A DNA stretch of 64,000 bases from Mastigias papua (GCA_964019165.1 OZ025283.1:9966481-10030480); one strand, 5' to 3'. Shown: positions 12,388-25,861, counted from the first letter of the stretch. Notes: generated by a model from the letters alone, not told the origin. Numbers and translations: made by a program.

Positions 12388-12745
12388 TACAATTCGCGGT
12401 ATGGAATTAGTAGGTATACCTGTAGGATCTTGCCAAGTGTATCGAATACATGAAATAAATTGTTTTATAGTTTGCCATTTATTTACGCAAGTATTCGTAA
12501 ATAATTTGAACCTTCGGAGATGTATTTTATATCATCATTTAGTGTTTTATCATCTTGCATCATGGTTTAGTCTTTAGCATATCTTTCGTCAACTGTTATG
12601 AAGTGTTTACTTTTACTGATCATATCTGTTTTCTGTTCTATCAGCTTCATTCTAATAGGAACGCAAAGTTTCGTTCTCCATGCTGCAAATGTTCTTTACT
12701 GAAAGCAGATTTCGCAACAAACATTTTTCTTAGTTCAGCTCATAA
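12388..12745 (+). pseudogene. Dead copy of promoter plus signal-peptide/PAN first exon
   Basis: The stretch aligns with 16173-16530, the promoter and first exon of the copy B gene. The distance from a shared ACAATTC motif to the ATG is about 210 bp in both. The ATG at 12598 begins [13 protein letters not shown], close to [13 protein letters not shown] in the live gene. A one-base deletion near codon 24 then shifts the frame and brings a TGA. In the shifted frame, traces such as SLLKAD and SSAHN remain. Similarity is lost by about 12745, before most PAN cysteines. No further exons follow. It marks a third member of the gene family. Confidence 0.8.
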
Positions 12746-14404
12746 CTACTTTTTTGTGTCTTTGCTTGGAAAAAGAAAAATACGAACTTTCAGGTGATAG
12801 TGTTTGACAGAGTCCACTTTCGTCAAACTCCACTAGTCTTTTCCCCACTTTGCTATACCTCTCTTTCATGCTATACAAGTTTTTGTATAAGAAACAAGTA
12901 TATAAGAAACACGAGGCTGAAATCAGGCAAAAATCAAGAAATAATTCAGAAACACAGGCAGGCTGAGTTTCAAAAGTAGGCTTGACAAATCTGTTTTTGC
13001 GAGAAAATTTTTAATTGAACTGGAAACGAAACGCAGCCAGCATTCGTCTCTTAAATGTTTTTAACTAAAACTTCAGTTTCTCGTCTCATAGTTGCCTTGT
13101 TGCTATAGTAAGTTTCCAGAACTTTAAGAAACACTTAAGAAACATTTAAGGCTGGATTTGACGAAATAGTAAGTCACATCCAGACTGAAGGGAGGAAGTT
13201 TGTTTCTCATAAAAAGAACGTGTATTGCTAATCCTCTCCTTCATTCTGAATTCATATCTTATTCTTTGTTCATTTTCTAGATGACTGGCATTAGTTTCTT
13301 CGGATTCACTGCTTTCAGTCAGTTTATGAAGAATTTCCAAATCAGGCAAGCAGTGTGAATAGCAAAGATACCTCTCCTAAAACTTTGCAAGAATATATTC
13401 AACAGCACAAACAAGCAAACATCAACAAAGTAGACTCTTGTTTGTGCGGTCGAATTGATAATTGTAAAGTTATAAGAGTGCTATAACGTGTTTACTACCT
13501 TATCTGCCACAATGACGCTTATGGTTACACGTATGATTTGAGCATAGAGATGTATTTTGTAAGAACTATGCCCTATATTCCTATGGATTTGAGTAGATGT
13601 ATCAGCTAATCATAGGATAACTTATGCAGTACGTTGTTGTCTTTAACCTGAGACAAACTGACATAACTATGACTCTAGAGCAGAAGTTGCAAACTCTATT
13701 TCTCAGAGGGCTAATTATCAATTGGCACTGATAGTTGGGGGCTATGATGGATAGTCATCTGTTTATTGGGGTGGTGGGCAACTATACCACGTGAGCTTGG
13801 AGCAGAGTTCCAAGGAAGACTGTTAGCAACCTCGCCCTAAAAGTTTGATCGTTCTTGGACATTGGGGAACGACCACCTCCCTCACCTCCGCTAGGTTTTC
13901 GCCACCGGTTGTGGGATAAACTGGTTAGGTATTCATTGAGCATTGGATTGTCAGACCCTAGTGCAAAACGAGGTACAAAGTGTTGCTAGTCTACTGTGAG
14001 GAAGACCAACCATACACCGCACAATTTTCGTTTCGCCTGTGGTAACCGACCTGAGAATGTTCTCTACTAGCCTTTCAAAGTTAATAATGCTACGTAATGG
14101 AATTTACATAATGACATTTACCTGTTGCATTTCAAATGTTCGAGCAATTAACACCTGTTTCCTTGCAATTTTCTCTCTTGCCGGATATAATTTTACACCG
14201 TGGGGATGAAACTCGCGGGGCTTCACTTTTAGCTCCTTTTCTCCGGTGCTCATTTGGCACGTTCATGTTTCAAGCACTTATTTTTATCGTTATTATTTCC
14301 AATTCCTTTTACATGAAATCCCCTTCAGCCAAATTACAATACAAAAATCAATGCACCATTATATACTTAATGTTAAAAAATTTAAGAATATTTACATATC
14401 TTGT
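12746..14404. other. Intergenic stretch without recognised gene
   Basis: No exon with family similarity, no tRNA and no clear repeat was seen. Around 12918-12990 there is a short ATCAGGCAAAAATCA-rich patch like the subterminal motifs of the TIR element at 10690-11985. The remaining open frames are short and lack splice context. Confidence 0.5.
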
Positions 14405-15600
14405 CGAAGCTGTTCTTCCAGGGCGTCATGCTTTTAACAGAAAGCGGAGTTTTCAAGCTCTACAAGATTTTTAGATTGGCAGAGCAAGGGAAGCTCTGTA
14501 ACTTCATTTGGAATGTTATTCAAATTCTAAAACCTTCGTGATGAAAGCTTTTTTTGGTCTTTTCTAGGTTGGTCTTTGGGATTTCTAAGTTCCTCCAGTT
14601 TCCGGTATTATAGTCAGAGGTATTATAGATTTGATATCTTTGCCTAAATTTATTCCACAAGCTATCTGGACAAAGGTTATTGTTGATTTTGAACACCATT
14701 GTCGCCTGGTTGAGCTTGATGGGATTTCCAACTTTAACTAGTTTCCTTCCCACTCGTCTTTAATTCTTGCATTTTTTGAATAGACAATGCTCGGTTCTGG
14801 AAAAGCTGCAGAGTGTGGAGTTTAGCCTTATCGGCATCAGCAAATCGAATATGACTTTTGAATTAGGCTCTATAAACGGAACATAATTTAGATTGGGGAA
14901 GGGTAATTTTAAGTTGTTTCAAGGATGACAAACCGGCACCAACCTTTTCTGTAGGAGTTTACAGTGGTTGTTCCAGTTTAGCTTCTTATCTATAACTAAA
15001 CCAAGAGATTTCGTATTGTTTGCTCTCTTGATTTTGGTCCCATTCATTGTTAAACTTAGCGATGTCAGTAATGTTATTGATCCTACTAGGGTGTCCAATA
15101 GTCTTTTTGGGGTTTGCGCTCATCTTATTTATCCTCATGCGTTCTAAGATATTTTCGAGCTCTGCATGAGTTTTGAGCGAGCTCGTCGATATCCCTTGCA
15201 GATATTGTTGTATGCGTATCATCTGCATACATGCTTGCTGGTTAAAATTGCAGACAGTTTTCAAAATCATTTAGATAAAGAATGATTAACAGAGGACCTA
15301 GGCAGGATCAGTGAGGAATTTCACATTACTTTCATGGTCTTGGGATTGTGCCCATTAGCCTGAACAACTGCCGTCTTTCATTAGGGTATGACCTAAACCA
15401 CTTTATTTCAATATCTTTTGACTGGCCTCAAGCTTGGCAAGGAGAATTTACTGGTCAATCTTTTTCTGGACTAGGCTCTGTCATTCTAGCCACCCTGTGT
15501 GCTATATACGATTTTACAGTTACGGAATCTGTCCATAAAGGCATCCAATATTCAGACAGATAATTTCTTGACATCATGCCATATTCCATTTTAACAGTAT
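14405..15600 (-). mobile_element. Degenerate non-LTR retrotransposon (LINE) reverse transcriptase
   Basis: Read on the minus strand, the order is that of a jockey/CR1/RTE-like reverse transcriptase. It begins WFRSYPNERRQLF, then gives GPLLIILYLNDFENCLQF, the catalytic-type ASMYADDTHTTIS, a thumb-like LGLVIDKKLNWNNHC, and a tail with ATMVFKINNNLCPD. The reading frame changes several times and stops interrupt it, so it is inactive. No endonuclease domain, poly-A end or target-site duplication could be fixed; the borders are approximate. Confidence 0.8.
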
Positions 15601-16299
15601 TTTTAGCAGAAATCAACATAGTAACTTTGTTGTTGCTTGGAAATACCCGTAGACCGTCGTTAGGGGCAGATAGTTTGAGAAATAATTGTTTTGACGATGA
15701 GCCCTTACAGTAGTGCAGCAGTGTGCTGGACGGTTACGCTCTAAAATAGTTTATACTCCTCTGTCTAAATCCAATCTGAGCCAGAGATAAGAATACCTAC
15801 TTCAAAGAAAGTATGTGAAATATCCAGAAATTCGTCAATTTCTGCAAAGAAGCCGTGCAAAACTTTTTACGGAATTAGGTTGATTTACGGAAATTTGGTT
15901 ATTTAGCGTACTTGCCATTATGTTCATATTTCGGTTAATATTTACGCGTTAGTGTTCATCACAGGCTCAAATCACCGTCACCAACAATACCCTGGCACTA
16001 CCAGGACTTGAATTCTTTGCGTGATGACTTCATTACTGAAATCATTTGTTTTATATGTATGCGTTAACAGATATTGAAGACACGTTTGTTAATGGTAAGT
16101 GGGATGGCCCATCTTTGTATGTTTGGTGTTTAATTCATGCCTGGTTTGTATTCGATTTGCGTCTGTGTTGGTCACAATTCATGGTATCAACTTAATAGCC
16201 ATAACTGAAGGACATTTACATGTGTAATGAATATATTAAATAATTTGGCTTTATAGTGTGTCATTTGCTTACGCGAGTATTCATAAATGATTTAAACCT

Positions 16300-16383
16300 T
16301 CGGAGGTATATTTATATCACCTTTTAATGTTCTGTCATTTCGTAATATGCTTCCAGTCATTTAAATATCTTTCATCAGCTGAT
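16300..16383 (+). promoter_or_regulatory. Probable promoter / 5' UTR of copy B lectin-like gene
   Basis: An AT-rich TATATTTATATC lies about 75 bp before the start codon. Upstream sequence (16173-16383) is conserved in the pseudogene at 12388-12597, so promoter and first exon were duplicated together. The TATA assignment is inference; no transcript evidence is available. Confidence 0.35.
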
Positions 16384-19300
16384 ATGAAGTGTTTGCTTTT
16401 GTTAATCATATGTCTTTTTTGTGCTATCTGCTGCATTTTAGTAGAGACGCAGATTTTTCGTTCTTCGTGCCGCAAAGATTCGTTAATGAAAGCAGATGGG
16501 CGAGACAAGCGTTTGGTTGGTTCTGCTCATGACATCATCGCGCAAGTGCAAGTAGCAGGGTTGCGATACTGTGTAAAGCATTGCAACGGAGCAAGCACAT
16601 GTCTCTCGGTTAATTATAAGCAACAATCTGGAGGAACACAAGATCCCAACTGTCAGTTATTAAAGATAACACGAACAAGTGAGGATGTGAGCTTTGAAGA
16701 AGCAGTTGGTTGGGTGCATTATGAACCAATTCTTCAGGTAAATGAAAATAAAATCTTTAAATTATATTCTAAACATTGCAATGCACGTAATTAAATTGCA
16801 AGATAAAGTTGTCTGACTTTTTTACCAGACAATTAAATTATGGATTTCACTTTTAGTTGTAAGAATTTTGAAGAATCCTATCAATCGCTAATTAAAAAAC
16901 TTTTATTTCATAATGTATTTTGCTTTGCAAGCAGCAATAATTTGTTGTTCGAGGGTTTGTTGTGCACATTTACATAGAACATTGTATTTCCTTCACGGGA
17001 CGTGGTTGTGCAGTTGAGTAGTAAGCTTAGTTTATTAAATCCATACCATTGCTTCATAACATCTGATTTGCTTTACCACTTAAGAAAGATATGCCCTTTA
17101 AAGGAAACTCCAAATCCTTTCCCCATAATCTTTGAGTCAATATTAATAACACAATTCTCTTGCAGATTTGATTTATGTATGTATATTTTTGCAGAAACAT
17201 ATGTGTATATGTGTTTGTTGTTTAATTTTATGTACTTCAAATTCTATTAGCCTGGTCCTCGGTGTCGCAATATCGTATGCAGCACAGGCTATCAATGTGT
17301 TGAGGAGTGCCAAACGCTGAACGGATACAAATGCGCGGGTAACTATGGATTCTTTGTGTTTTACTTATAATCAGAATGATCCTTATCAAATTTGCTTGAT
17401 TACACAGCAAACATAACTTGAATCATATCTGAAAAGTCTGTTGGTACTACAGAACTTAACTGTACCGCGAAAAAGTGGTAATATTCTTACTATTATTAAA
17501 ACTCTTCTTCATGGTTATACATTAAAACAGCCATATTACCGTACCAAGCATTGTTCATCTATAATCATTAACAACCATCAAGCGTAGCTAGCTTACCATA
17601 TCGATCCATGTTAGCACATCAGTCATCTCTCATGCTAATTATTTATATCTTTGATCGTAATGATTACTGATCAGTGATCAGTAGCGAAAAAGATCATAAT
17701 TTGTTCTCATTGCAGTTGTGAAATTCTCTCTTATACCAATCAGAATTAATCTACCCTTGGCTAACTATTAACATCCACATTTATTATAAATTCATTTGAT
17801 TTAACCAGACAGGAACTATGTAAAACTTTCGTGTAATGAAAATATATATCTTTGTTCATTTGATGATTGAAGATGTTTTGTCAATTCCTCAAGTTGAGAG
17901 GGGACCCTTCTCAAACAGTCTGAAAAAGCTCATGACTGTGCAGCCTAGTAAGATTGTTATAGTCTCCCCTCCTCCTTTTTTTCTGCAGATATTCTGCTAG
18001 TCCAATGTATTTTTCTAGTTTTTCTAATTGTCCGTCTTTGATGCAAGGCGACCAAAATCAGACTCATTAAGAGGTGAATACGTAAAAAGACCTCTCATTT
18101 CCATTAGAAAGTTTGTAGAGAATTCGCTTACCACGAGATATATATTTGGGAAATCTTTCTTGACATCTTTTTCCCGAAATTTTTCGAATCGAAATTTTAC
18201 CGAATATTTTCTTATCTTAGATTGATCTTTAGCTTGTCCTAAAGACTTACGCATATTATTCTAGATATCGATGAATGTGCAAGCAATCCTTGTCAAAATG
18301 GGGGGACATGCAGCAATCAATTTAATCAATACTCTTGCTCCTGCCCATCTGGGTTTGAAGGAACAAATTGTCAAACAGGTATTTAAAGGCAACGTATCGG
18401 TTAGCATGTCATTGAGATATTAAAATTTCTTTCCCTTGTCATTTGTTTTTGTATCATATTACAGTTTCATTTGTTTTATTCTTTCTATACTACCTAAGAT
18501 TATACTTGTTTTACATCTTGCTTTCGTGTACAAACACTTTATTTATTTATTTATCTCTTACTGTTTTTTCGTTTTGCCTTGTTCTCCTTTCTTACTGATA
18601 TTTGCTACTCCAGTATCAATGGTAGTTCTGTCGACAAAAGTTTTGCAATTGGCCACATTTGTTGTGGCCCTTCTTTTGCCCTCTTTCTTTGAAGTTTGCC
18701 CTCTTCTTCGCTTAGCTTGTTTCTCATGTCATGTTGTCTTGCACAACACGTGTATTCTTGATTGCTATAAAGTTCTTTTGTACATGTGAGCATGAATTAT
18801 ATACTTTTGTAGCGGTGATTCAGCCATGCAGCACAACCAGCGTTTGTCTCAACAGTGGAAGCTGCTCAGATCTGCGAAGTGATCCAATGCTAACATATTA
18901 TTGTCGATGTCCATATGGCTATGGAGGACAGCACTGTGAAATTTCAAGTAACTCTACATCTTCATATTTTCTATGCTCTCCAGTAGTGGACTGACAGTTT
19001 CATGCCAAATTGTACGTCAATATAGCAAAAAATATACTATTTAATTATACCAAGAAATCGTGTAATTTATTTTAGAAACTGACATCTCACTTTGCACTAC
19101 AATTTTCTTCATGAGGAAAACCGGGACCTTTAAGCTTCCCGAACCTGGGTCCACTTCCGACTTGCCTGATCTGTCATTCCACCTCTGATCCTATCTGTTA
19201 TTTTTCCTGTCAGTAGACTAGTTTTCTGCGTAGTCTCACAGAATTTTGTGTACGTATGGTTTTCACGATCTGTGATACTGACATTGCTGGATCTATTGTT

Positions 19301-22300
19301 TTTTCATAAAAGTGGTGTAGTATATTGTATTTATGTTGCACTGAGAAAACCTTCACGTTAAAGATGCTCTTTGTTTTGCCAAGCTTAGGCCTCTTTTTGT
19401 ATTGTGAAATGGATTTATTTGCATTGCCAATATTTGAAAATTAGTTTGATAATATTTCTACAAATTGGACTCAGTATATGATTTAGATTTGTACCCTTCG
19501 CTGTTCCTCCTTCATGTTGCCACAGGCAAGGGCGATTCTATCCTGGGGGGCTGGGGGGGTGCAAGCAAGGACAACCTTAGGATTGATGTATGGGCTGTAT
19601 TTGCTTTTTGAATTAACAGTTGTCTTCATAGCTGATATCAGTCTAATTCTATCAAGAAATAAACTGAATCGTACAAGTAAAAGTTTGACAATGATAAACT
19701 AACAATGCATGCTGTCCATCAAGTATGTCTGAGATCTAAAACCCAGCAGGCCTCTTTAGCTTGTAATGCTTAAGTTTTTAATTATTGTGATCGTGTAATT
19801 TGCTTGGAGTAGAGTTTCAGTGAGCAGCCACCAGGGTTGGTGGCTAGGAGGAAAGTTTTAACTTTTCGATTTGCCGGATAATTGAAAAATGCACTGCTTG
19901 GAGTTAATGCCGGTAGACACTTTTGTATTTCGAAGTTATCATCCAAAGAACATGAAATTATAGACAAACTAGTATATTTTAACAAAGGTGTGAAGGAAAT
20001 CACTTTTCAGTACTTCACATCGACTCCGAAGTCGGTGTAAGAGCCATATGCAAAATCTTTTGTTGGAGAACTTGAGTATAGTTCATGCAAATGCCTATAT
20101 TTGAGGATTAGAACAGTCAACTTCATTATTGAAGTACAAATCATATATCAACAGTACTTATGGTATCTTAGTCCAGAATATTTTAGTCAAAAAGTGGGAT
20201 GGGAGTCTGAAAAATCTGTGGGGACCATGGCCCCTCGTGCTTTCCCTTAAAACGCCACTTCAAGGTCACTTCAATGCTCTGATACTTATTTATTGTAGAA
20301 CTGCATGGACGCTGTTGCGTATTATGTCTGTTTTACCGGTATATTTTACTTTGTCATCACAGCGAATCTTGCTTTACACCGGCCAACAGCTCAGTCGTCA
20401 ACATATGAAGTATATAGTTCCTCACGAGCTGTTGATGGTAATAGGAACACCAATCTTGCATCAGGCTCATGCTCCCTTACTCATTACAATTCATATGCTT
20501 GGTGGCGCGTTGACCTTGGTGCTGTATACACAATCGGAACAGTGAGAATAACAAATAGAGACACCTCGTGCAGCCTTTTGAATAATTTTGATGTTAAAGT
20601 TGGCAGTAGCAGTGTGTCTGGTAGCCATTTGTAAGTTCCTGTTCTTTTGATGCATAGAACTGTTTTGCCGTTTTGCGTCGAATTTTATTGTACATTAGAT
20701 CTTCACCAGAATTTTAGTCATTTACCAAACTCTGTATACAGTAGAACCCCGTTATGTCGGACTCTCAAGGGAGGTTGTTCCGAGTTAACGGATGTCCGAA
20801 TTAACCGAGTCTCTCAAAAGGTTGGAGTGAATCCAAGGGGAATGAGAAATCAGTCCGACTAGGCGAAAGTCTGACTTATCCAGGGTACAATTTAACGGGC
20901 TTTAACTGTACTTGATGATCTGACTTTTAATTATTTTCCTTATACAGTTGAAAGTTGTCTGTGATAATAATATAGATATGGTTCTCTGCATGCATATAAA
21001 GTTGACATTAGATGATTCAACTGCCCCATAATTCGACCATTCGCTACTTCCAACGAATTTTCAATTCCTCTCGTTTATGTGTCCCATGGAAATACTACCC
21101 AATAGTATGAACACTCGATAAGTTGAACAAATTTTGATTTTCTATATAATGAGAGTTTCGTTTGTCCAGTGTCAACAGCTGTTGTAGGTTTAGGAGTTAA
21201 CCTGAAATCCTCGGAAATTGCAAACAACCAACAGTAGCTGTTCATTTATCATTTATGCTCGCAAATTTATATAAATATTGTCTGATTTTTATGTTTCATC
21301 TTATCCATAAATTTCTCACGATTTCTTAAGATGCTTTTACTATTCTGGAGGCATGGGATGCAGTGTAACGGCAACATTACCATGTACTTACATACGAAGT
21401 GGTAGATATGTTTTTGTTGTTCTTCGTGGGACAGACTACTTACAGCTTTGTGAAGTGCAGGTTTTCGCAGGTAGATATTTTTGCATTGTTTTACCAAATG
21501 TGCTATCATCTCTACGCCCTTCTGTTCACCTTCCTAACTGCCTATCTGCTCTTTCTCTTTACCTAGCCAGTCTACCTATCAGCCTGGGTAGTCTGTCTGC
21601 TCACCAAGTCCGTGGTTTATATTAAACAGATGTTTAATTTATTGTCAGTAAATTGATAAAGACTTGAATTTCTTTATTGCGAAATATTTCTTACTCAGTG
21701 ATGAGTTGAACTGGATATTGCTGTCAGTCCTATAAACTGTATCCCTATCTTTGTCACTCTTTCTCTATCACTGTCCTGGTTTTTGTACCACCAGAATGAA
21801 ACCTAGCACCGTAACAGTTTGAGTTGCAAAGTTCTTTTGACTATAAAAGTTATGAATGGAGACTCACTCCTGTTTTACTGTGTCATTCCAAATGCCCTCC
21901 CAAATAAGTTGTTATCAGTCTTTCTTTCTGTCTGTTCTGTTTAATAACCCTGACAAGTTTTACGTTGCCTATTTTAGAGAGATTAATAATTACATTTAGT
22001 TAATATGTTTAATAGAAATGAAGTTGGTAAAGCATGTTATTGATTTCTCTGTTAATGCATTAATCTGAAAGTCTTTCGATTCTGTTGCTTAGTGAAAGTA
22101 AACATTTTACATAATTTTTTCCAATTACACACAAAAAGTAGAAGTATTTTGTATCCTACTCCGTTGTGTGCTTGACAGTTTTTCCGTTGTTTTGTGCAGC
22201 TTTGAAGTTATTTTTTGCTAGAGATTGTCTAACATATCTGTGGGAAAAAGGGAGTAATAGGATACAAACCCTTATCTTTTGCATAGTATTGCATGCTTTT

Positions 22301-25300
22301 ACTTTCATTGTTCATATTCGAGTATTCTGTCTTGGAAGTGCTTTATGTGTCGCCTGTTTCATTGTCCATAGCTATAGACCATATGATTATGTAAGTATAT
22401 TGGCAAATGCATTTGATGGTTATGTCTGCAGCAGGTGGTTGGCTACCTTCATAGTCTTTTCTTTTTTGCGGTTCTAACTGAAATGTAAAGGGTTCATTTT
22501 GAGGTTTTGATGTCTTTATTTTATATTTTAATGGTGTAGTCCTATGTTTTCATGGGTGAAACGTAGATCTTCATAGTGTAATCTTGAGTTTTTGGCGCAA
22601 ACCTAGGTTTTTTTTTGGCTCAACCTTAGGTCCTCGTGGTTAATACTTTGATTTCCATTGTCGAGCCTTAGATTGGTTTTCAAAGTTAAAAGAAATTGGT
22701 ATTTTTGAACTTCTTGTGTAAGTTTAAAAAATATAGTTGGTGAATCAAATTATAATGGATATAACAATTCTTACTCATAATAATATTGATAGTAATAATA
22801 GAATTTTATGGTTCATCTTACGTTTTTATACTTCAGAGTAAGGTTGTCTAAACTTCTCTGCATTATGTTTATTATAGAACACGATTTGTATCTGCATCGT
22901 AACATTTTGGTAAATATTCTGTATAGGAGAAAATTACTGGTATTCACCTGAGTTTTATAGAATGGTCAAACAGATATCTTTTAGCATTTCATTAGATAAA
23001 CTACGCAGTTAATGCAATTCACATGCAGACTCATATAGACAGTGGTTGATAAAATAGATGTAAATAGATTTTATTATTGCCTTCTTTCTTATTCTTGATA
23101 TGCCTTCAATTAGTAAATAAATAAATAAATAAATAAATTAGAATCATGAAATGTGATAAAGCTTTAATGAAAGATGTTCGATGTCAGTTCATTTCGTAGC
23201 ACGGGAAATTGTAGACGATGATGATTATAGTTATTGCTTTTTTCTTTAGGCACTGTATTATGCTTATGATGGCTCTCACTCCTTATCTTCAATATACAAT
23301 CCCTTATTGGTGGACTGCGTTGCTATGTTGTGTTACTATATCTACTATGTTGTCACCATGGCTACAATGTTGTTCTTATGGCCAAAATGTACTTTGTAAT
23401 AGTTTTCTCTTTAGTTCATCATTTGTATTATTCGTTGTATTATAGTTATTTTTGGTTTCCTTAGTATCAACGAAGTATACATCATGTCGTGAACTGAAAT
23501 TGGCCACTGGTACTTCAACAAATGGTTTATATGTTCTTTGGGATTCAGCGCAATCCTCAAAATATTCTGTAAGTTGCTAGCCTATACTAGTATATCATCA
23601 TTCATCATTTAAATTTCCAGAATTATTCTTACGTTAGGCTGCTTCCACATGTTGAATATAACTTTGTTTCTTTGGTTGGGTTAGGCCATGACACCTTTGA
23701 GGTACGTTTGGTGTCTAGAGATTGTTGTCTCGCTATTTATTGTATGTTGTAGTCTATGACAAGAGACAACTGCAGTGTCCACTGGTGTATTCAGATTATT
23801 ATTGGTGTCTACTTTAAGAAAATTTTCAATTTTCTTTCCCATCTCATTTGTTACTTTCTGTATGCATACGTTTTACCAACATAACACCGATTTTGTTTTG
23901 GCAAAGTTTGTGTTGAATTGTGGAAAGAAAGTCAGCTCAATCGAAATTTTACTGAGGGCAAAATGTTACTTTCTCACAATGGGATTCTCTTATAGCTTTT
24001 ATTGCTGTTCTTCCTGTACTTTAGGTTTCTTTTCAGTATTAGGAAATATATAGGAAATGCGGGTAACAGGCAATGTGAATTAAAAGGCGATATAAAAACT
24101 TCTGAGGCAGTCAAAACCAATGACTTAGGTGTTGCAGTCGCATACGAATATTGGTTGAACGGATTGGAAACTAGCCTAGGGCTTTTCAGATTTTTTCTTT
24201 ACGAAAGGCACTCGAAAAGTCCTTTGATCTTATCAGTAAGTGACATTTTAGTTTGTACAATAGTGTTCTTTCTGGAAAATAGCTCCTCAAGCTCTCAACT
24301 CAAGTAAGCCTGGATCTTTTCTATATCCATTTCTGCACAATCCAGGTTATAAAAGGTTCTAGTGAGATTCCCCAAAGGAGTAGTTGATACTTAACTCTAG
24401 CCAATTTTGTCTGAATTTTAGGCCTATTGTCACATGAGTGATGGAGGGTGGACCTTGATTGCCAGATTCTCAAATGCTGATGCAAAGAATTGGATTTCAA
24501 CAAGTGGTTCTTATTGGTATGATAGCAATACAGTGGGTTCTACGACCTCAACTATTGCAAACGGTGATATGATAAGCAAAGCCTTTTATAATGCAAAGGG
24601 AACAGATATTAAATTGACAAGAAGTGATTCGTTAAGCCATAGTTATCTGGTCAATGCATCTGGGTGCTTATCATCAACAACATTCCGGACGAAGATCACC
24701 TCGTATGGAAATTTCAGGTAATATAATGCTTGACAGTGCATATTAATCCATTATTGGCCAATTTTGATTGCAATGACTGTATTGATATTCATTCGGATTT
24801 GTTTGTGTAGTTTAGAGGTGGGGTCATTTTTATGATATATGAATAAATATGGAATCAAAATAAGTGAAATACTCACAAATGTTGGTGTTTGACAAAAAAT
24901 TTTTGGAACTGACAATATAGTAGAGATTTTTTGACAGTTTCTTTTTATTGGAATTTTCTTTTGCATACGCTTTGCGGTTAATGCAAAGATGGTTTGCAAA
25001 GATGGTTCCTTTGTGTATTTAAATGTTTCTACCACTTTTTTGCTGTTGTATATGTCATGTAGTAAGGGATTGATATGGTATCGTAGAAATAATGCGTTAT
25101 GGACAAAGGACAAATGCTTTGGAAAATGCCAAATTAGCAGTTATGGCAGTGTGTCTGGTATATCCGGATTTTCACAATACAACTGCGATGGAGAATTGCA
25201 GATGGCAACGAATATTGGATTCTGGTGTTATTGGGGTGCTGGTGATGGCGCGGTAATGATGATTGGTGGTGGTGGTAGTTCTTGCGCCCGTGCTGATCAT

Positions 25301-25414
25301 GGAATTGGAATTACTGAGGAAAATGAACCCAGATTTGGAAGTATCGGAACTATGGATTTTGGTGACAATTCGGCTGGTTCCAGGTCCTATGCATTGAATC
25401 TATGGATCAGATAA
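16384..25414 (+). CDS. Secreted PAN-EGF-EGF-fucolectin-fibrinogen-related protein, copy B (complete)
   Basis: Nine exons: 16384-16737, 17251-17338, 18265-18378, 18813-18947, 20363-20630, 21331-21470, 23465-23568, 24422-24717 and 25063-25414 (TAA). They sum to 1,851 nt, 616 codons plus stop, with every phase consistent. Residues 1-23 are a signal peptide ([13 protein letters not shown]). Residues 29-118 are PAN/Apple (Cys 29, 63, 67, 73, 90; [14 protein letters not shown]). Residues 119-147 are a six-Cys linker. Residues 148-185 are a calcium-binding EGF, 186-230 an EGF, 231-366 a fucolectin-type F5/8C domain, and 367-616 a fibrinogen-related domain. The ATG at 16384 was chosen because it opens the hydrophobic leader; an upstream in-frame ATG would add 19 residues. 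No membrane segment or GPI tail was seen, so the product is probably secreted. Sugar or matrix binding is inferred from the domains. Confidence 0.93.
20737..20910. mobile_element. Short TIR element (pogo/Tigger-like MITE), copy B
   Basis: This is the orthologue, within the duplication, of the element at 2900-3073. It has the same TACAGTAGAA and TTTAACTGTA ends and lies in the same intron. The presence of both copies dates the insertion to before the duplication. Confidence 0.6.
23114..23138. repeat. (TAAA)n microsatellite
   Basis: About six TAAA units lie in an intron of the copy B gene. They are absent from the matching place in copy A (about 5450), so this is a recent expansion. Confidence 0.85.
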
Positions 25415-25771
25415 AGCTTGTGATTGGATGTTGAAGATCAAACTGGAATGAAGTTTTCAAGTAGTTTGGTGATAATTATATTCATGAAACTTTGACATAT
25501 TGTGTCAAACCTGAACTGGAATGCGACAAAGCAGTAATTCACGCTGCATCTGTATGGTTGAAGGACGCATGTTTCCGAGACTTTCCTGTATTGTACGCTG
25601 GTTGGAAGCGTTTTTACTGCACACTTAAGTTTTTAGCTTGCACTGAGTTTGCGCGAATCTAGTCTTTTTCTTCACTCGTAACGATGTCATGAAGACAAGT
25701 GAGAACAGTTTACTGCACATTGTAAGTCACCTTGGTTTCATTATTGAGCACCCATCAAGTAAATTATTTGT

Positions 25772-25861
25772 TATAGCATGAAAAAGCGGGAACATTATTT
25801 TAGCATACTGAAAGATTTTTTTCAGTATGCTAAAAGAATGTTGCCGCTTTTTCGTGCTATA
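25772..25861. repeat. Long hairpin downstream of copy B
   Basis: This is the counterpart of the hairpin at 7913-8002, with arms of about 42 nt and a 6-nt loop, about 357 bp after the stop codon. Relative to copy A, the two arm differences change G-C/A-U pairs into G-U pairs or back, so pairing is kept in both copies. Confidence 0.75.

Noticed and set aside
19514..20260. Copy-B-specific insertion beginning near CAAGGGCGATTCTATCC
   Set aside because: The region differs from copy A in length, but ends and target duplication could not be matched convincingly, so it was not called as an element.
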